From Roseateles sp. (GTDB taxonomy: Bacteria; Pseudomonadota; Gammaproteobacteria; Burkholderiales; Burkholderiaceae_C), in the NCBI GenBank assembly GCA_016790285.1, contig JAEUPJ010000081.1, positions 30,490 to 94,489 of the forward strand: a stretch of 64,000 bases of DNA, given 5' to 3'. The notes below the pieces were generated by a model. The model made no database searches and had not been told where the DNA came from. It was given only the letters and a program-made list of their open reading frames with translations. Positions 43,632 through 52,850 of this stretch are shown here, piece after piece. Positions within the stretch are counted from its first letter, which is position 1; every line of letters starts with the position of its first letter. The position numbers and the translations under genes were made by a program.

Positions 43632-44216
43632 ATGCACACGCCCCTGACCGCATCACCCGCCCACGTGCTGCTCGTCGACGACGAGCCGGCCATTCTCAAC
43701 GCCCTCGTGCGCACCTTGCGGCGCGGCGTTGCCGAAGGCTTGTGGCAGCCGCTGCGCACCGAAACCTTCACCGAGCCGGCGGCCGCCCTGGCCCGCGCCC
43801 GCGAGCAGGCCTTCGCGCTGTGCATCAGCGACTTCCGCATGCCCGGCATGAACGGCGCGCAGTTCCTCACCGCGCTGCGCGAGTGCCAGCCGGACTGCCG
43901 GCGCGTCATCCTGTCGGCGCACGCGGACTTCGAAGGCCTGACCGACGCCGTCAACTCCGCGCGCATCTCGCAATTCATGTCCAAGCCCTGGAACGAGCCC
44001 GAACTGCTGGCCACCGTGCACGAGCAGCTGGAGGAGCAGCGCCGCGTGGTGGAGCTGCAGCTGCTGGCCGAGCAGCAGCGCCTGGCCCGCGGCGAGCTGA
44101 GCCCGCAGGAGGCCGAGCGCCGGCGCCTGGAGCGGCTGGAGCCCGGCATCACGCAGGTGCGCTGGAGCAGCGACGGCGCCTACGTGCTGGACCCCGCGGG
44201 TGCCGCCGCCTACTGA
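43632..44216 (+). CDS. Response regulator with single receiver domain and helical tail
   Basis: A 194-residue protein. Receiver domain with acidic pocket LLVDDEPAI, phospho-acceptor Asp67 in LCISDFRMPG, and the Lys in FMSKPWNEP. The last 60 residues form a charged helix (EEQRRVVELQLLAEQQRLAR) and a short tail without a DNA-binding domain. It lies 20 nt after the degenerate HD-GYP regulator and 12 nt before the histidine kinase, so it is almost certainly phosphorylated by that kinase. It may carry signal to the neighbouring regulator. Confidence 0.9.
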   Translation: MHTPLTASPAHVLLVDDEPAILNALVRTLRRGVAEGLWQPLRTETFTEPAAALARAREQAFALCISDFRMPGMNGAQFLTALRECQPDCRRVILSAHADFEGLTDAVNSARISQFMSKPWNEPELLATVHEQLEEQRRVVELQLLAEQQRLARGELSPQEAERRRLERLEPGITQVRWSSDGAYVLDPAGAAAY

Positions 44217-44228
44217 CGAGACCTCATC

Positions 44229-46358
44229 ATGAACGCACGCCTGCCCCCGCCCGACGCCCCGCTGCTGTCCCCGGGCCTGCGTGCCGGCCTGGAAGCCGTG
44301 AGCGCGGCCCTGCTCGTCCACGACGGCGAGCACATCGCCTTTGCCAACGACGCGATGCTGCGCCTGCTCGGCCGCACGCCCGAGGAGCTGCCGCAGCTGG
44401 CGCCCGAGGCCTGGGCGACCCCGTCGCAGCAGGAACAGCTGCGCGAGTACGGCCAGCGTTGCCTGGGCAGCGACGGCGCATTGCCGACCATCGAGATCGA
44501 GGCCGTCAGCGCCAGCGGCACCAGCCGCCACCTGGAGATCACCGCGCGCCGCGTGGCCAGCGAAGGCGGCCCGCCGCTGGTGCTGCTGACCTGCCAGGAC
44601 CTCAGCGACATGCGCCACGTGCAGAACAGCCTGCTCGAAGTGGGCCGCGTGATGTACCAGATCGTCGAGAACGGGCCGGTGGCGAGCTACGTGATCGACA
44701 GCCACCACCGCGTCACGCACTGGAACGCCGCCTGCGCGCAGCTCACGGGCCGCTCGTCCAGCCAGATGCTCGGCGGCGACGAGACCTGGCGCGCCTTCCA
44801 CGACCAGCCGCGGCCGACGCTGGCCGAGCTCATCGTCGATGGCCGCGTGGAGGCCGAAGGCGCCCTGCACTACGGCCTGGGCCTGAACCACTCGCCGCTG
44901 CTGGCCGACAGCTATGCCTACGAAGGCTTCTTCCCGCAGCTGGGCCCCGAAGGCCGCTGGCTCTACGTGACGGCGGCGCCGCTGCGCGGCATCGACGGCC
45001 AGGTCATGGGCGCCATCGAGACGCTGCAGGACGTGACGACGCGCCACCAGGCCGAAGAGCAGCTGCGCCAGCACCAGGCGGAGCTGGAATCCATCGTCGC
45101 GCAGCGCACGGCCGAGCTGCGGCTGACGCACCAGGAGCTGGAGGCGTTCCTGGAGAACGCCTCGGTCGGCATCATCGCCACGCGCGAGTTCCACATCGCG
45201 CGCAGCAACAAGAAGTTCGCCGAGATCCTGGAGCTGCCGGCCGAACTGCCGGTGGGCGACATGCCGCTGCGGCGCTTCTTCCTGGATGACGCCGACTTCT
45301 CCGACCTCGGCCGCCTGGCCACGAAGGCGCTGCGCGCAGGCACCTCGCTCGTGCAGGAGATGTGGCTGCAGACCTGGACGGGGCGGCGCATCTGGGTGCA
45401 ACTCATCGCCTACGCCTCCAACCCCGCGGGCAACACGCCCGGCATGTGGTGGCTGCTGCAGGACCACAGCGAGGTCATGCGCGCACAGGAAGAGCTCGTC
45501 AAGAACTACCGCAACATCCAGGAGACCAATGCCCGGCTGGAGGAGGCGCAGAACCAGCTGCTGCAGTCCGAAAAGATGGCCTCCATCGGCCAGCTCGCCG
45601 CGGGTGTGGCGCACGAGATCAACAACCCCATCGGCTTCGTCAACTCCAACCTCGGCACGCTGCGCCGCTATGTGGAGCAACTGCTCGCGCTGACGCAGGC
45701 CTACACCCAGCGCGAGCGCGGCCCGGTCGACCCCGAGCTGGCCGCACTCAAGCAGGCGGCCGACCTGGAGTTCATCGCCGAGGATCTGCCCTCGCTGCTG
45801 GCCGACAGCGAGGACGGCCTCTCGCGCGTGCGCAAGATCGTGCAGGACCTCAAGGACTTCTCGCGCGTGGACCATGCCGACTGGCAGGACGCCGACCTCA
45901 ACCAGGGGCTGGAGTCCACGCTCAACGTCGTCATGAACGAGGTCAAGTACCGCGCCGACGTGAAGCGCGCCTACGGCACGCTGCCACCCATCCGCTGCCT
46001 GGCCGGCCAGCTCAACCAGGTGTTCATGAACCTCATCGTCAATGCGGCGCACGCCATGCCGGCGGAGCGGCGCGGCGTCATCTCGCTGTCCACCGGCGTC
46101 GAGGCCGTTGAGGAACGCGACTGGGCGTGGATCGAGGTGGGCGACGACGGCTGCGGCATGTCGCCCGAGGTGCAGCGCCGCATCTTCGAGCCCTTCTACA
46201 CGACCAAGCCCGTGGGCCAGGGCACGGGGCTGGGGTTGTCGATGGCGTTCTCCATCGTGCAGAAGCACGGCGGGCGCATCGAGGTGGACTCGGCGCCCGG
46301 CGAGGGCACCCGCTTTCGCGTGTGGGTGCCCGTGGCCGGGCCGGCGAGTTCGCGCTGA
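44229..46358 (+). CDS. Triple-PAS histidine kinase
   Basis: A 709-residue cytoplasmic-looking kinase without a membrane segment. Three PAS-like domains: about 20-130 (ALLVHDGEHIAFANDAML), 140-275 (VASYVIDSHHRVTHWNAAC) and 300-420 (SVGIIATREFHIARSNKKF). A coiled coil (AEEQLRQHQAELESIVAQR) separates the second and third. The dimerisation domain has His462 in AAGVAHEINNPIGFVNSN; the ATPase has NLIVNAAHAMP, GDDGCGMSPE and GQGTGLGLSMAF. PAS ligands are not evident. Last gene of the operon with two response regulators. Confidence 0.92.
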   Translation: MNARLPPPDAPLLSPGLRAGLEAVSAALLVHDGEHIAFANDAMLRLLGRTPEELPQLAPEAWATPSQQEQLREYGQRCLGSDGALPTIEIEAVSASGTSRHLEITARRVASEGGPPLVLLTCQDLSDMRHVQNSLLEVGRVMYQIVENGPVASYVIDSHHRVTHWNAACAQLTGRSSSQMLGGDETWRAFHDQPRPTLAELIVDGRVEAEGALHYGLGLNHSPLLADSYAYEGFFPQLGPEGRWLYVTAAPLRGIDGQVMGAIETLQDVTTRHQAEEQLRQHQAELESIVAQRTAELRLTHQELEAFLENASVGIIATREFHIARSNKKFAEILELPAELPVGDMPLRRFFLDDADFSDLGRLATKALRAGTSLVQEMWLQTWTGRRIWVQLIAYASNPAGNTPGMWWLLQDHSEVMRAQEELVKNYRNIQETNARLEEAQNQLLQSEKMASIGQLAAGVAHEINNPIGFVNSNLGTLRRYVEQLLALTQAYTQRERGPVDPELAALKQAADLEFIAEDLPSLLADSEDGLSRVRKIVQDLKDFSRVDHADWQDADLNQGLESTLNVVMNEVKYRADVKRAYGTLPPIRCLAGQLNQVFMNLIVNAAHAMPAERRGVISLSTGVEAVEERDWAWIEVGDDGCGMSPEVQRRIFEPFYTTKPVGQGTGLGLSMAFSIVQKHGGRIEVDSAPGEGTRFRVWVPVAGPASSR

Positions 46359-46361
46359 GGC

Positions 46362-47342
46362 TCAGCGCGCCAGCGGTGCCGTGACGGCCTCGATGCGGGC
46401 CACCACCTCCGGCGTGAGCTTCGGCACCACCGCCAGCGCGCCGAGGTTGTCGTGCAGCTGCTCGATGCGGCTGGCGCCCAGGATGACGGTGGACACGCGC
46501 GGGTTGCGGTTGATCCAGGCGATGGCCAGCTGCGCGGTGTTGCAGCCCAGCTCGGCGGCGATCTCGGCGAGCTGACCGACGGCGTCGTTGCGCGCCTTGT
46601 CCTGCAGCTGTTCGCGCATCCAGGCCATGTTCTCCAGCGCGCCGCGGCTGCCCTCGGGGATGCCCTGGCGATACTTGCCCGTGAGCAGGCCCGAGGCCAG
46701 CGGGCTCCAGGTGGTCAGGCCCAGGCCGATGTCCTCGTAGAGCCGCGCGTACTCCTGCTCCACGCGCTTGCGGTGAAAGAGGTGGTACTGCGGCTGCTCC
46801 ACCACGGGCTTGTGCAGGTGGTGGCGGTCGGCGATGTCCCAGGCGGCGCGGATGTCGGCCGCGCTCCACTCGCTCGTGCCCCAGTACAGTGCCTTGCCCT
46901 GGCGGATGATGTCGCTCATCGCCCAGACGGTCTCCTCGATGGGCGTGTTCGGGTCGGGGCGGTGGCAGTAGATGAGGTCCAGGTGCTCCAGCTGCATGCG
47001 CTTCAGCGACCCGTCCACCGCCTGCATCAGGTACTTGCGGTTGAGCGTGTCCTTGCGGTTGACGGTCACGCCGTCACGCTGCAGGCCCCAGAAGAACTTG
47101 CTGGAGACGATGTAGTCGAGCCGGTTCCAGCCCAGGGCCTTGAAGGCCTGGCCCATCACGACCTCGCTCTCGCCCTGGGCGTAGACCTCGGCGTTGTCGA
47201 AGAAGTTCACGCCGGCATCGAAGGCGGCGGCCAGCATCTCGGTGGCGGACTTGGTGTCGACCTGGTTGTGGTACGTGACCCAGGAGCCGAGCGAGAGTTC
47301 GGAGACCTGGAGGCCGGCGCGGCCGAGACGGCGGTATTGCAT
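46362..47342 (-). CDS. Aldo/keto reductase (Kv-beta-like)
   Basis: A 326-residue NADP(H)-dependent aldo/keto reductase starting [20 protein letters not shown]. The catalytic tetrad is present: Asp49, Tyr54 (DNAEVYAQG), Lys82 (VSSKFFW) and His127 (YCHRPD). [23 protein letters not shown] and the C-terminal [14 protein letters not shown] cofactor loop match the group related to potassium-channel beta subunits. It reduces aldehydes or ketones; specific substrate unknown. The stop is 4 nt from the convergent kinase stop. Confidence 0.93.
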   Translation of the reverse strand: MQYRRLGRAGLQVSELSLGSWVTYHNQVDTKSATEMLAAAFDAGVNFFDNAEVYAQGESEVVMGQAFKALGWNRLDYIVSSKFFWGLQRDGVTVNRKDTLNRKYLMQAVDGSLKRMQLEHLDLIYCHRPDPNTPIEETVWAMSDIIRQGKALYWGTSEWSAADIRAAWDIADRHHLHKPVVEQPQYHLFHRKRVEQEYARLYEDIGLGLTTWSPLASGLLTGKYRQGIPEGSRGALENMAWMREQLQDKARNDAVGQLAEIAAELGCNTAQLAIAWINRNPRVSTVILGASRIEQLHDNLGALAVVPKLTPEVVARIEAVTAPLAR

Positions 47343-47469
47343 GGCGGAAATCCTGCGGCTGGAGTGCGGAAAGCGCGCCAGCTTACGCGGCACGCGACAC
47401 ACCTGCCGCCTCGCGGCCAAAATCCCCGACGCACGGTGGTCATGCCGCTGCGCCCAGGGAGACAAGAAC

Positions 47470-48213
47470 ATGCGCCCACCTCACGCCGCCTCACGGCGTC
47501 GCCTGCTGCTGGCGGCGCTCGCCGCTGCCGCCCCGGCCGTGGCCGAGGAGCCCCCGCTGCACGTCCTCGTGGACGGCAGCATCGAGATGCCCCAGGCCCT
47601 CTTCAAGGACGGCCAGGCCGTGGACGGCCTGCAGGTGCAGCTCGCACAGGAGATCGGCCGGCGCCTGGGCCGCAGCGTGAGCTTTCACCTCGTGCCGCGA
47701 CGGCGCGTCGCGCCGATGCTGACCGAGGGCCTGGAAGCCGACCTCATCTGCAACTACCTGCCCGCCTGGCTGCCCGGCCCGCTGCAATGGAGCCGCGCCT
47801 ACCTGGACGACGCCGACCTGCTCATCACCGCCGCCCGCCGCCCGCCCCTCACGCGGCTGCAAGACGCCAGCGGCCAGCCCATCGGCACCGTCTCGGGCTT
47901 CCTCTACCCCGAGGTGGAGTCCGGGCTGGGCATCGGCTTCGTGCGCGACGACGCGCCCAACGCCATCGCCACGCTGCGCAAGCTCGCCCTCGGCCGGGTG
48001 GACCACGCCCTCGTCGGCCGCGTGACCTTCGAGTACCTCATGCGCCGGGGCGACGTGCCCGTGGAACTGCACCCGCCGCTCGTCATCGCCCGCTTCAAGA
48101 CCGCCTGCGCGCTGTCGCCGCGCAGCAGCGTGCGGCTGGCCCAGCTCGACGCGGCGCTGGCGGCCATGCAGGCCGACGGCAGCCTCGCGCGCCTCTTCGA
48201 CCGCTACCGATGA
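47470..48213 (+). CDS. Periplasmic solute-binding protein (SBP family 3)
   Basis: A 247-residue protein with a twin-arginine-like signal ([12 protein letters not shown]) ending near VAEE. The mature part is the family 3 solute-binding fold ([20 protein letters not shown], then [17 protein letters not shown]). Many such proteins bind amino acids or act as sensor-like proteins. GGGAGA upstream of the ATG at 47470 supports the start; the frame is open much earlier but non-coding. No ABC transporter genes follow, so it may be an orphan or serve a distant transporter. Confidence 0.82.
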   Translation: MRPPHAASRRRLLLAALAAAAPAVAEEPPLHVLVDGSIEMPQALFKDGQAVDGLQVQLAQEIGRRLGRSVSFHLVPRRRVAPMLTEGLEADLICNYLPAWLPGPLQWSRAYLDDADLLITAARRPPLTRLQDASGQPIGTVSGFLYPEVESGLGIGFVRDDAPNAIATLRKLALGRVDHALVGRVTFEYLMRRGDVPVELHPPLVIARFKTACALSPRSSVRLAQLDAALAAMQADGSLARLFDRYR

Positions 48214-48262
48214 ACTATCGTTGCGGCCTCGCGCAACTCAGCGCCCCGCAGTTCCCCCGCCC

Positions 48263-49441
48263 ATGAAGCTCGCCGTCATCGGCGCCGGCCCCGCCGGCCT
48301 CGCCCTCGCCCTGCTCGCCGCCGAGCGGCTCACCGGCACCGAGATCCACCTTTTCGACACCCGCCCGCTGGACCGCGACGTCAGCACCGACGCCCGCACG
48401 CTGGCGCTGAACCTCGGCAGCATCCGGCTGCTGCAGCGCCTGTCGGCTTGGGTGCCCGCGCACGCCCAGGCCATCCAGACCGTGCACGTGAGCCAGGCGC
48501 CGCCCGCGCCGGTGGCGGGCGAGGTGCGCATCAGCGCGGCCGAGCAGGGCCTGCCGCAGCTCGGCGCGGTGCTGCCCTACGGCGCCTTGGTCGCACCGCT
48601 GCAGCAGCGCTGGCTGGACCTGGCCGCCACCGCGCCGCAGCGCCTCTTCACGCGCTTTGCCACGCCGGTGCACGCCATCCGCCCGCAGCCGGCCGGCGTC
48701 GAGCTCGACTGCGGGGAAGGCCCGGTCGTGGAGCACTTCGACCTGGCCGTCGTCGCCGAGGGCGGTGTCTTTGCCGAGCAGGACCGCAAGCGCATCCACA
48801 GCGACTACCACCAGAACGCCTGGGTCGGCACCGTGCGCCTGGCGCCACCCGGCCTGCAAGGCCTGGCCATCGAGCGCTTCACGCGCAACGGGCCGCTGGC
48901 GTTGCTGCCCCTGCCCGACGATGCGCAGGGCCCGCGCGCGGCGCTGGTGTGGTGCCTGCCGCAGGCCGAGGACGACATCGCCTCGCTCTCCGACGCCCAG
49001 CGCCTGGTCGTCATGCAGCAGCAACTGCCCGAGGCGGCGGGGCGGCTCACCGGCATCTCGCCGCTGAAGTGCTTCCCGCTCGGCCTGAATGCCGAGACCC
49101 GGCTGCTGCAGGGGCGCACGCTGCGCATCGGCAACGCGGCGCAGACGCTGCACCCCGTGGCCGGCCAGGGCCTGAACCTGGGCCTGCGGGACGCCCAGGC
49201 GCTGGTGGATGCACTGCGCCGCGCCACCGAGACGGGCGCCAGCCTGGACGCGACCCTCGCCCGCGTCGAATGGGCCCGCGCGCCCGACCGCTGGCCCATG
49301 ATCGCCGCCACCGATTTCCTCGCCCGCAGCTTTGCCTGGCGGCTGCCCGGCCTGCCCGCGCTGCGCGGCCTGGCGCTGGCGGGGCTGGATGCCGCGGCAC
49401 CACTCAAACGCGCGCTGGCCCGGCGCATGATGTTCGGCTGA
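48263..49441 (+). CDS. UbiH/UbiF-family FAD-dependent monooxygenase
   Basis: A 392-residue flavin hydroxylase. The N-terminal MKLAVIGAGPAGLALALLAA is the FAD Rossmann motif, DARTLALNLGS the second, and GNAAQTLHPVAGQGLNLGLR the third (flavin ribityl site), all specific to the UbiH/UbiF/VisC group that hydroxylates the ubiquinone ring with O2 and reduced flavin. Which ring position is not predictable. ATG at 48263 preferred over a TTG at 48221. Starts 49 nt after the binding-protein gene. Confidence 0.9.
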   Translation: MKLAVIGAGPAGLALALLAAERLTGTEIHLFDTRPLDRDVSTDARTLALNLGSIRLLQRLSAWVPAHAQAIQTVHVSQAPPAPVAGEVRISAAEQGLPQLGAVLPYGALVAPLQQRWLDLAATAPQRLFTRFATPVHAIRPQPAGVELDCGEGPVVEHFDLAVVAEGGVFAEQDRKRIHSDYHQNAWVGTVRLAPPGLQGLAIERFTRNGPLALLPLPDDAQGPRAALVWCLPQAEDDIASLSDAQRLVVMQQQLPEAAGRLTGISPLKCFPLGLNAETRLLQGRTLRIGNAAQTLHPVAGQGLNLGLRDAQALVDALRRATETGASLDATLARVEWARAPDRWPMIAATDFLARSFAWRLPGLPALRGLALAGLDAAAPLKRALARRMMFG

Positions 49442-49517
49442 GGCGATGGCAGCGCCCTACAAAGCACCCGGCTGCCACGCCCCGGAAATCGCCTCTCAGC
49501 GAACCCGGTCCGTGCCC

Positions 49518-50147
49518 ATGACCTGGAGAACACCCTTGCGCCCCACCCTCGCCCTCGCTGCCCTGCTGCTGGCCTTGTCCGCCACCGCCCAGGCCCAGCT
49601 CATCCCGCCGGGCAAGGCCATTGCCGGCGCCTCGCAGGAGGAGTGGTCCAGACGCTGGTGGCACTGGGCGCTGTCCTTCGACGACGAGGCCAGCCCCGTG
49701 GGAGACACCGACGGGCGGCTGTGCGCCAGCGGCCAGAGCGGCCCGGTGTGGTTCCTGGCCGGCAGCTTCGGCAGCCAGCGCACGGTGCGCACCTGCCGCG
49801 TGCCGGCGGGCAAGACGCTGTTCTTCCCGCTGGTGAACGTGATCACCTTCCCGCCCGACGACGAGCGTGAGGCCTGCGCCTCGCTGATGCTGCGCGCCGA
49901 AGAGCAGACCGAGGCGCCGACGGCGCTGGTGCTGGAGCTCAACGGGCGGCGCTTCCCCAAGCTCGACACCCACCGCCAGGCCACGCGTGGCTGCTTCCTC
50001 GTGGCGCCCGACGACGACGCGCCGGCTGCCGGCAACGGCTACTACGTGGCGCTCGGCCCGCTCAAGGCCGGCCGCTACACGCTGAACTTCGGCGGCATCC
50101 TGCCGGGGCTGGCCCAGGCCGTCACCTACACGCTGGACGTGCGCTGA
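49518..50147 (+). CDS. Secreted conserved hypothetical protein
   Basis: About 209 residues. A signal peptide (LALAALLLALSATAQA, cleavage near residue 28) precedes QLIPPGKAIAGASQEEWSRR and WWHWALSF, a Trp-rich start I have no family name for. Four cysteines could pair. Start ambiguity: the ATG at 49518 has no good ribosome-binding site, while a TTG at 49536 has GGAGA 6-7 nt upstream and still keeps the signal peptide. It follows the UbiH-like gene and precedes a lipoprotein gene. Confidence 0.7.
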   Translation: MTWRTPLRPTLALAALLLALSATAQAQLIPPGKAIAGASQEEWSRRWWHWALSFDDEASPVGDTDGRLCASGQSGPVWFLAGSFGSQRTVRTCRVPAGKTLFFPLVNVITFPPDDEREACASLMLRAEEQTEAPTALVLELNGRRFPKLDTHRQATRGCFLVAPDDDAPAAGNGYYVALGPLKAGRYTLNFGGILPGLAQAVTYTLDVR

Positions 50148-50214
50148 ACTGACCCGCTGCGGCGGCGCTTTTCGGCGCCACGCGGCGGCCCACCCGGCCT
50201 AGCATGGGGCACCC

Positions 50215-50772
50215 ATGTCACGCCCCGCCCTCGTCTGCGCCGCCCTGCTGGCCACCTTGCTGGCCGGCTGCGGCGCGCCCACGCAACCGCTGCCCATGGC
50301 CATCACGGCCGCGGGCGCGCTGCAGATCCGCGGCTGGGTGCCCGACGCCCTCAAGGCGCAGGTCACGATCGCGCCCGTCAAGGGGGGCCAGGCCACCAAC
50401 CGCTGGTGGGGCTCCAAGGTCAGCGCCGACGCGTTGCAACAGGCGCTGGACGAATCCTTCTACGCCGTGGGCATGAAGCCGCTGTCACCGCAGCCGCCCG
50501 CGCGCTTCGAGCTGCAGGCCGAGCTCGTGCAGCTGGACCAACCGCTGGTTCCCGCCGTTGGCGTGGCGGTGGACGTGGCGGTGCGCTACACGCTCGTCGA
50601 CAAGGCGGCCGATGGCCGCGTCGTCTACCAGCGGCGCATTGCCAACACGGACGAAGCCCGGCTGTCGGAGGCCATCGTGTCGCCCAGCGAGCGGCTGCGC
50701 ATCGCCAACGAACGCGCGCTGCGGGCCAACATCGACCTGCTGCTGCGCGACCTCGTCACGCTGCGGCCCTGA
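50215..50772 (+). CDS. Lipoprotein of unknown function
   Basis: A 185-residue lipoprotein: the leader MSRPALVCAALLATLLAGC ends in a clean lipobox (LAGC, Cys19). The mature part contains ADALQQALDESFYAVGMKP, VAVRYTLVDKAADGRVVYQR and a helical C-terminus (LRIANERALRANIDLLLRDL), which recalls YajG-like outer-membrane lipoproteins without certain identity. It is 67 nt after the secreted protein gene. It ends 4 nt from the convergent MFS gene. Confidence 0.75.
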   Translation: MSRPALVCAALLATLLAGCGAPTQPLPMAITAAGALQIRGWVPDALKAQVTIAPVKGGQATNRWWGSKVSADALQQALDESFYAVGMKPLSPQPPARFELQAELVQLDQPLVPAVGVAVDVAVRYTLVDKAADGRVVYQRRIANTDEARLSEAIVSPSERLRIANERALRANIDLLLRDLVTLRP

Positions 50773-50775
50773 CGC

Positions 50776-52047
50776 TCAGGCGGCTGCCAGCTTTTCCTGG
50801 TGCCGCCGCCCGGCCGTCAGCCACAGCAGCAACCCGCAGGCAAAGCCCGCCACGCTGGCGATGCCGAAGAACAGCATCATGCCGTCATAACCCGCCGGGT
50901 TGGCGGCACTCGCGCCGGCCCGGTCGTTGAGCCAGCCAGCCACGAGGTTGGCGCCGCTGATGCCGGCGTTCTGCGCCACCCACATCAGCCCGATGGCCGT
51001 GCCGAAGCGCGCGGGCGCCACCAGCCGGCTGGCCAGCGGCCACATGACGGCGGGCACGAGCGAGTAGCTGATGCCGATCAGCACCGTGGGCAGGATGAGG
51101 CCGGTGGCCGTGAGTGCCAGCAGCGCCAGCGCCACGGGCAGCAGCAGCGAGCCCAGCGCCAGGAAGGGTGCATAACGCTGCAGCCGGTCGCAGATCCAGC
51201 CGAAGGCCGGCGTGGCGAACACGGCGGCGAGGAAGACATAGCTGTTCATCTCGCCGGCGGCGGCGAGGTCCAGCCCGTGGGTGTGCTGGAAGTACTTGAT
51301 CGAGAAGGTGCTGCGAAACGCCAGGATGACCGAGTACCAGAGCACGCACAGGCCGAGCAGGTACCAGTAGGCCCGGCCGAAATGCAGCAGGTCGCGCCAG
51401 ACGAAGCGCTCCGCAGCGGGTGCCGCAGCGGCGCGGCCGGCCTGGCCGCGGTCCATCCACCAGTAGGCCGCCGACGCGACGAAGGAGGTCGCGGCAATCG
51501 CCGTGGCGATCACCAGCGGCGGCTGCCAGCCCTCGGCATAGGCGGTCGTGAACCAGCTCGGCGACATGTCCGCGCTGTAGGACCCGAGGCGCCCGATGGC
51601 CAGCGTCAGCCCCATGGCGAAGGCGACCGTGCCGCCGGCGAAGTACTGCGCCACGCCGGCCAGCGTGGCGATGCTGAAGGTTTCCGCCCCGATGCCGAAG
51701 AGCAGCCGGCCCGCGGCCATGCCGGCGAAGTTCGGGCTGAAGGCGGTGAGCAGCGCGCCGACCGCGCAGATGCCCGCCGTGAGCAGCGTGGTGCGTGCCG
51801 CGCCGAACCGGTCCACCAGCACGCCACCCAGCAGGATGAGCACGACGTTGGGCAGGCTGTAGATGGCGTTGAGCAGGCCCACCTGGCTGTCGCTGAAGCC
51901 GCGCTGCTGCTGCAGCAGGTCGGCCACCGGCCCGATGGAGTCGTAGACGTAGAAGTTGCCGTACTGGGCCAGCGCGATGAGGGCGCAGACGAGCCAGGCG
52001 ATACGCGGGCTCACGCGCGGCCCGGCAGCGCTCGGGGCGGCGCTCAT
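50776..52047 (-). CDS. MFS transporter
   Basis: A 423-residue protein with about 12 membrane helices. The cytoplasmic loop after helix 2 reads GGVLVDRFGAARTTLL, the MFS G-x-x-x-D-R-x-G-R-like signature. No specificity motif is recognisable. It is the last gene of a five-gene operon with 4-nt overlaps; its ATG overlaps the amidase stop. It probably imports or exports the compound handled by the operon's enzymes, which is inferred from order only. Confidence 0.9.
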   Translation of the reverse strand: MSAAPSAAGPRVSPRIAWLVCALIALAQYGNFYVYDSIGPVADLLQQQRGFSDSQVGLLNAIYSLPNVVLILLGGVLVDRFGAARTTLLTAGICAVGALLTAFSPNFAGMAAGRLLFGIGAETFSIATLAGVAQYFAGGTVAFAMGLTLAIGRLGSYSADMSPSWFTTAYAEGWQPPLVIATAIAATSFVASAAYWWMDRGQAGRAAAAPAAERFVWRDLLHFGRAYWYLLGLCVLWYSVILAFRSTFSIKYFQHTHGLDLAAAGEMNSYVFLAAVFATPAFGWICDRLQRYAPFLALGSLLLPVALALLALTATGLILPTVLIGISYSLVPAVMWPLASRLVAPARFGTAIGLMWVAQNAGISGANLVAGWLNDRAGASAANPAGYDGMMLFFGIASVAGFACGLLLWLTAGRRHQEKLAAA

Positions 52048-52850
52048 CGCGCAGCCTGCAGCTTGCGGTGGGCCAGGGCCGGCAGCTGCTGGCGCACCTG
52101 GGCGATGCGCGCCGCGTCCAGCTCGGCCAGCACCACGCCCTCGCCTTCGGGCAGCACCGCCACCACCTCGCCCCAGGGGTCGATGACCATGCTGTGCCCC
52201 CAGGTGCGGCGGCCGTTCGGGTGCCGGCCACCCTGGGCCGGGGCGATGACATAACACTGGTTCTCGACAGCACGCGCACGCAGCAGCAGCTCCCAGTGCT
52301 TTTCGCCGGTGGTGTAGGTGAAGGCCGCCGGCACCGCCAGCAGGTCGCAGCCCGCGTAGGCGCGGAACAGCTCCGGGAAGCGCAGGTCGTAGCAGACCGA
52401 CAGCCCCACCTGCACGCCGTCGGCGTCAAAGCGCGTGGGCTCGCAGCCGGCCTCCAGCACGCGGCCCTCGTCGTAGCTCTCGCGGCCGTTGTCGAAGGCG
52501 AAGAGATGGATCTTGTCGTAGCGCGCCACGCGCTCGCCGGAGGGCGCATAGACGAGGGTGGTGTTGCGCACGCGGTCGGCCGTGGCCGTCTTGACGGGCA
52601 GCGTGCCGCCCAGCACCCACAGGCCCAGCTCGCGTGCCGCCGTGGCCAGCATCGACTGGATGGGGCCGCTGCCGTCCGCCTCGGCCAGGGCCAGCTTGTC
52701 GCTGTCGTGCTGGCCCATGAGGCAGAAGTACTCGGGCAGGGCCGCGAGCCGCGCGCCCTGGGCGGCGGCCTCTTCGAGCAGCCGGCGGGCGGTGGCGAGG
52801 TTGGCGGCCACGTCGGGGCCGGACACCATCTGGAGGGCAGCGATCTTCAT
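52044..52850 (-). CDS. Carbon-nitrogen hydrolase (Nit/omega-amidase family)
   Basis: A 268-residue nitrilase-superfamily enzyme starting MKIAALQMVSGPDVAANL. The Glu-Lys-Cys triad is Glu40 (ALPEYFC), Lys113 (YDKIHLF) and Cys153 (VCYDLRFPE). The sequence fits the Nit1/Nit2-type branch (deaminated glutathione amidase/omega-amidase) rather than true nitrilases. It would hydrolyse an amide to acid plus ammonia. Coupled by ATGA overlaps to the aminotransferase before and transporter after it, a natural partnership for omega-amidases with transaminases. Confidence 0.92.
   Translation of the reverse strand: MKIAALQMVSGPDVAANLATARRLLEEAAAQGARLAALPEYFCLMGQHDSDKLALAEADGSGPIQSMLATAARELGLWVLGGTLPVKTATADRVRNTTLVYAPSGERVARYDKIHLFAFDNGRESYDEGRVLEAGCEPTRFDADGVQVGLSVCYDLRFPELFRAYAGCDLLAVPAAFTYTTGEKHWELLLRARAVENQCYVIAPAQGGRHPNGRRTWGHSMVIDPWGEVVAVLPEGEGVVLAELDAARIAQVRQQLPALAHRKLQAAR

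Noticed and set aside
43653-46268. A long frame antisense to the response regulator and triple-PAS kinase
   Set aside because: The plus-strand genes have full domain sets and ribosome-binding sites; the antisense frame has none.
49446-49517. Earlier ATG for the secreted protein after the UbiH-like gene
   Set aside because: It would add a non-hydrophobic leader ahead of the signal peptide, and has no ribosome-binding site.
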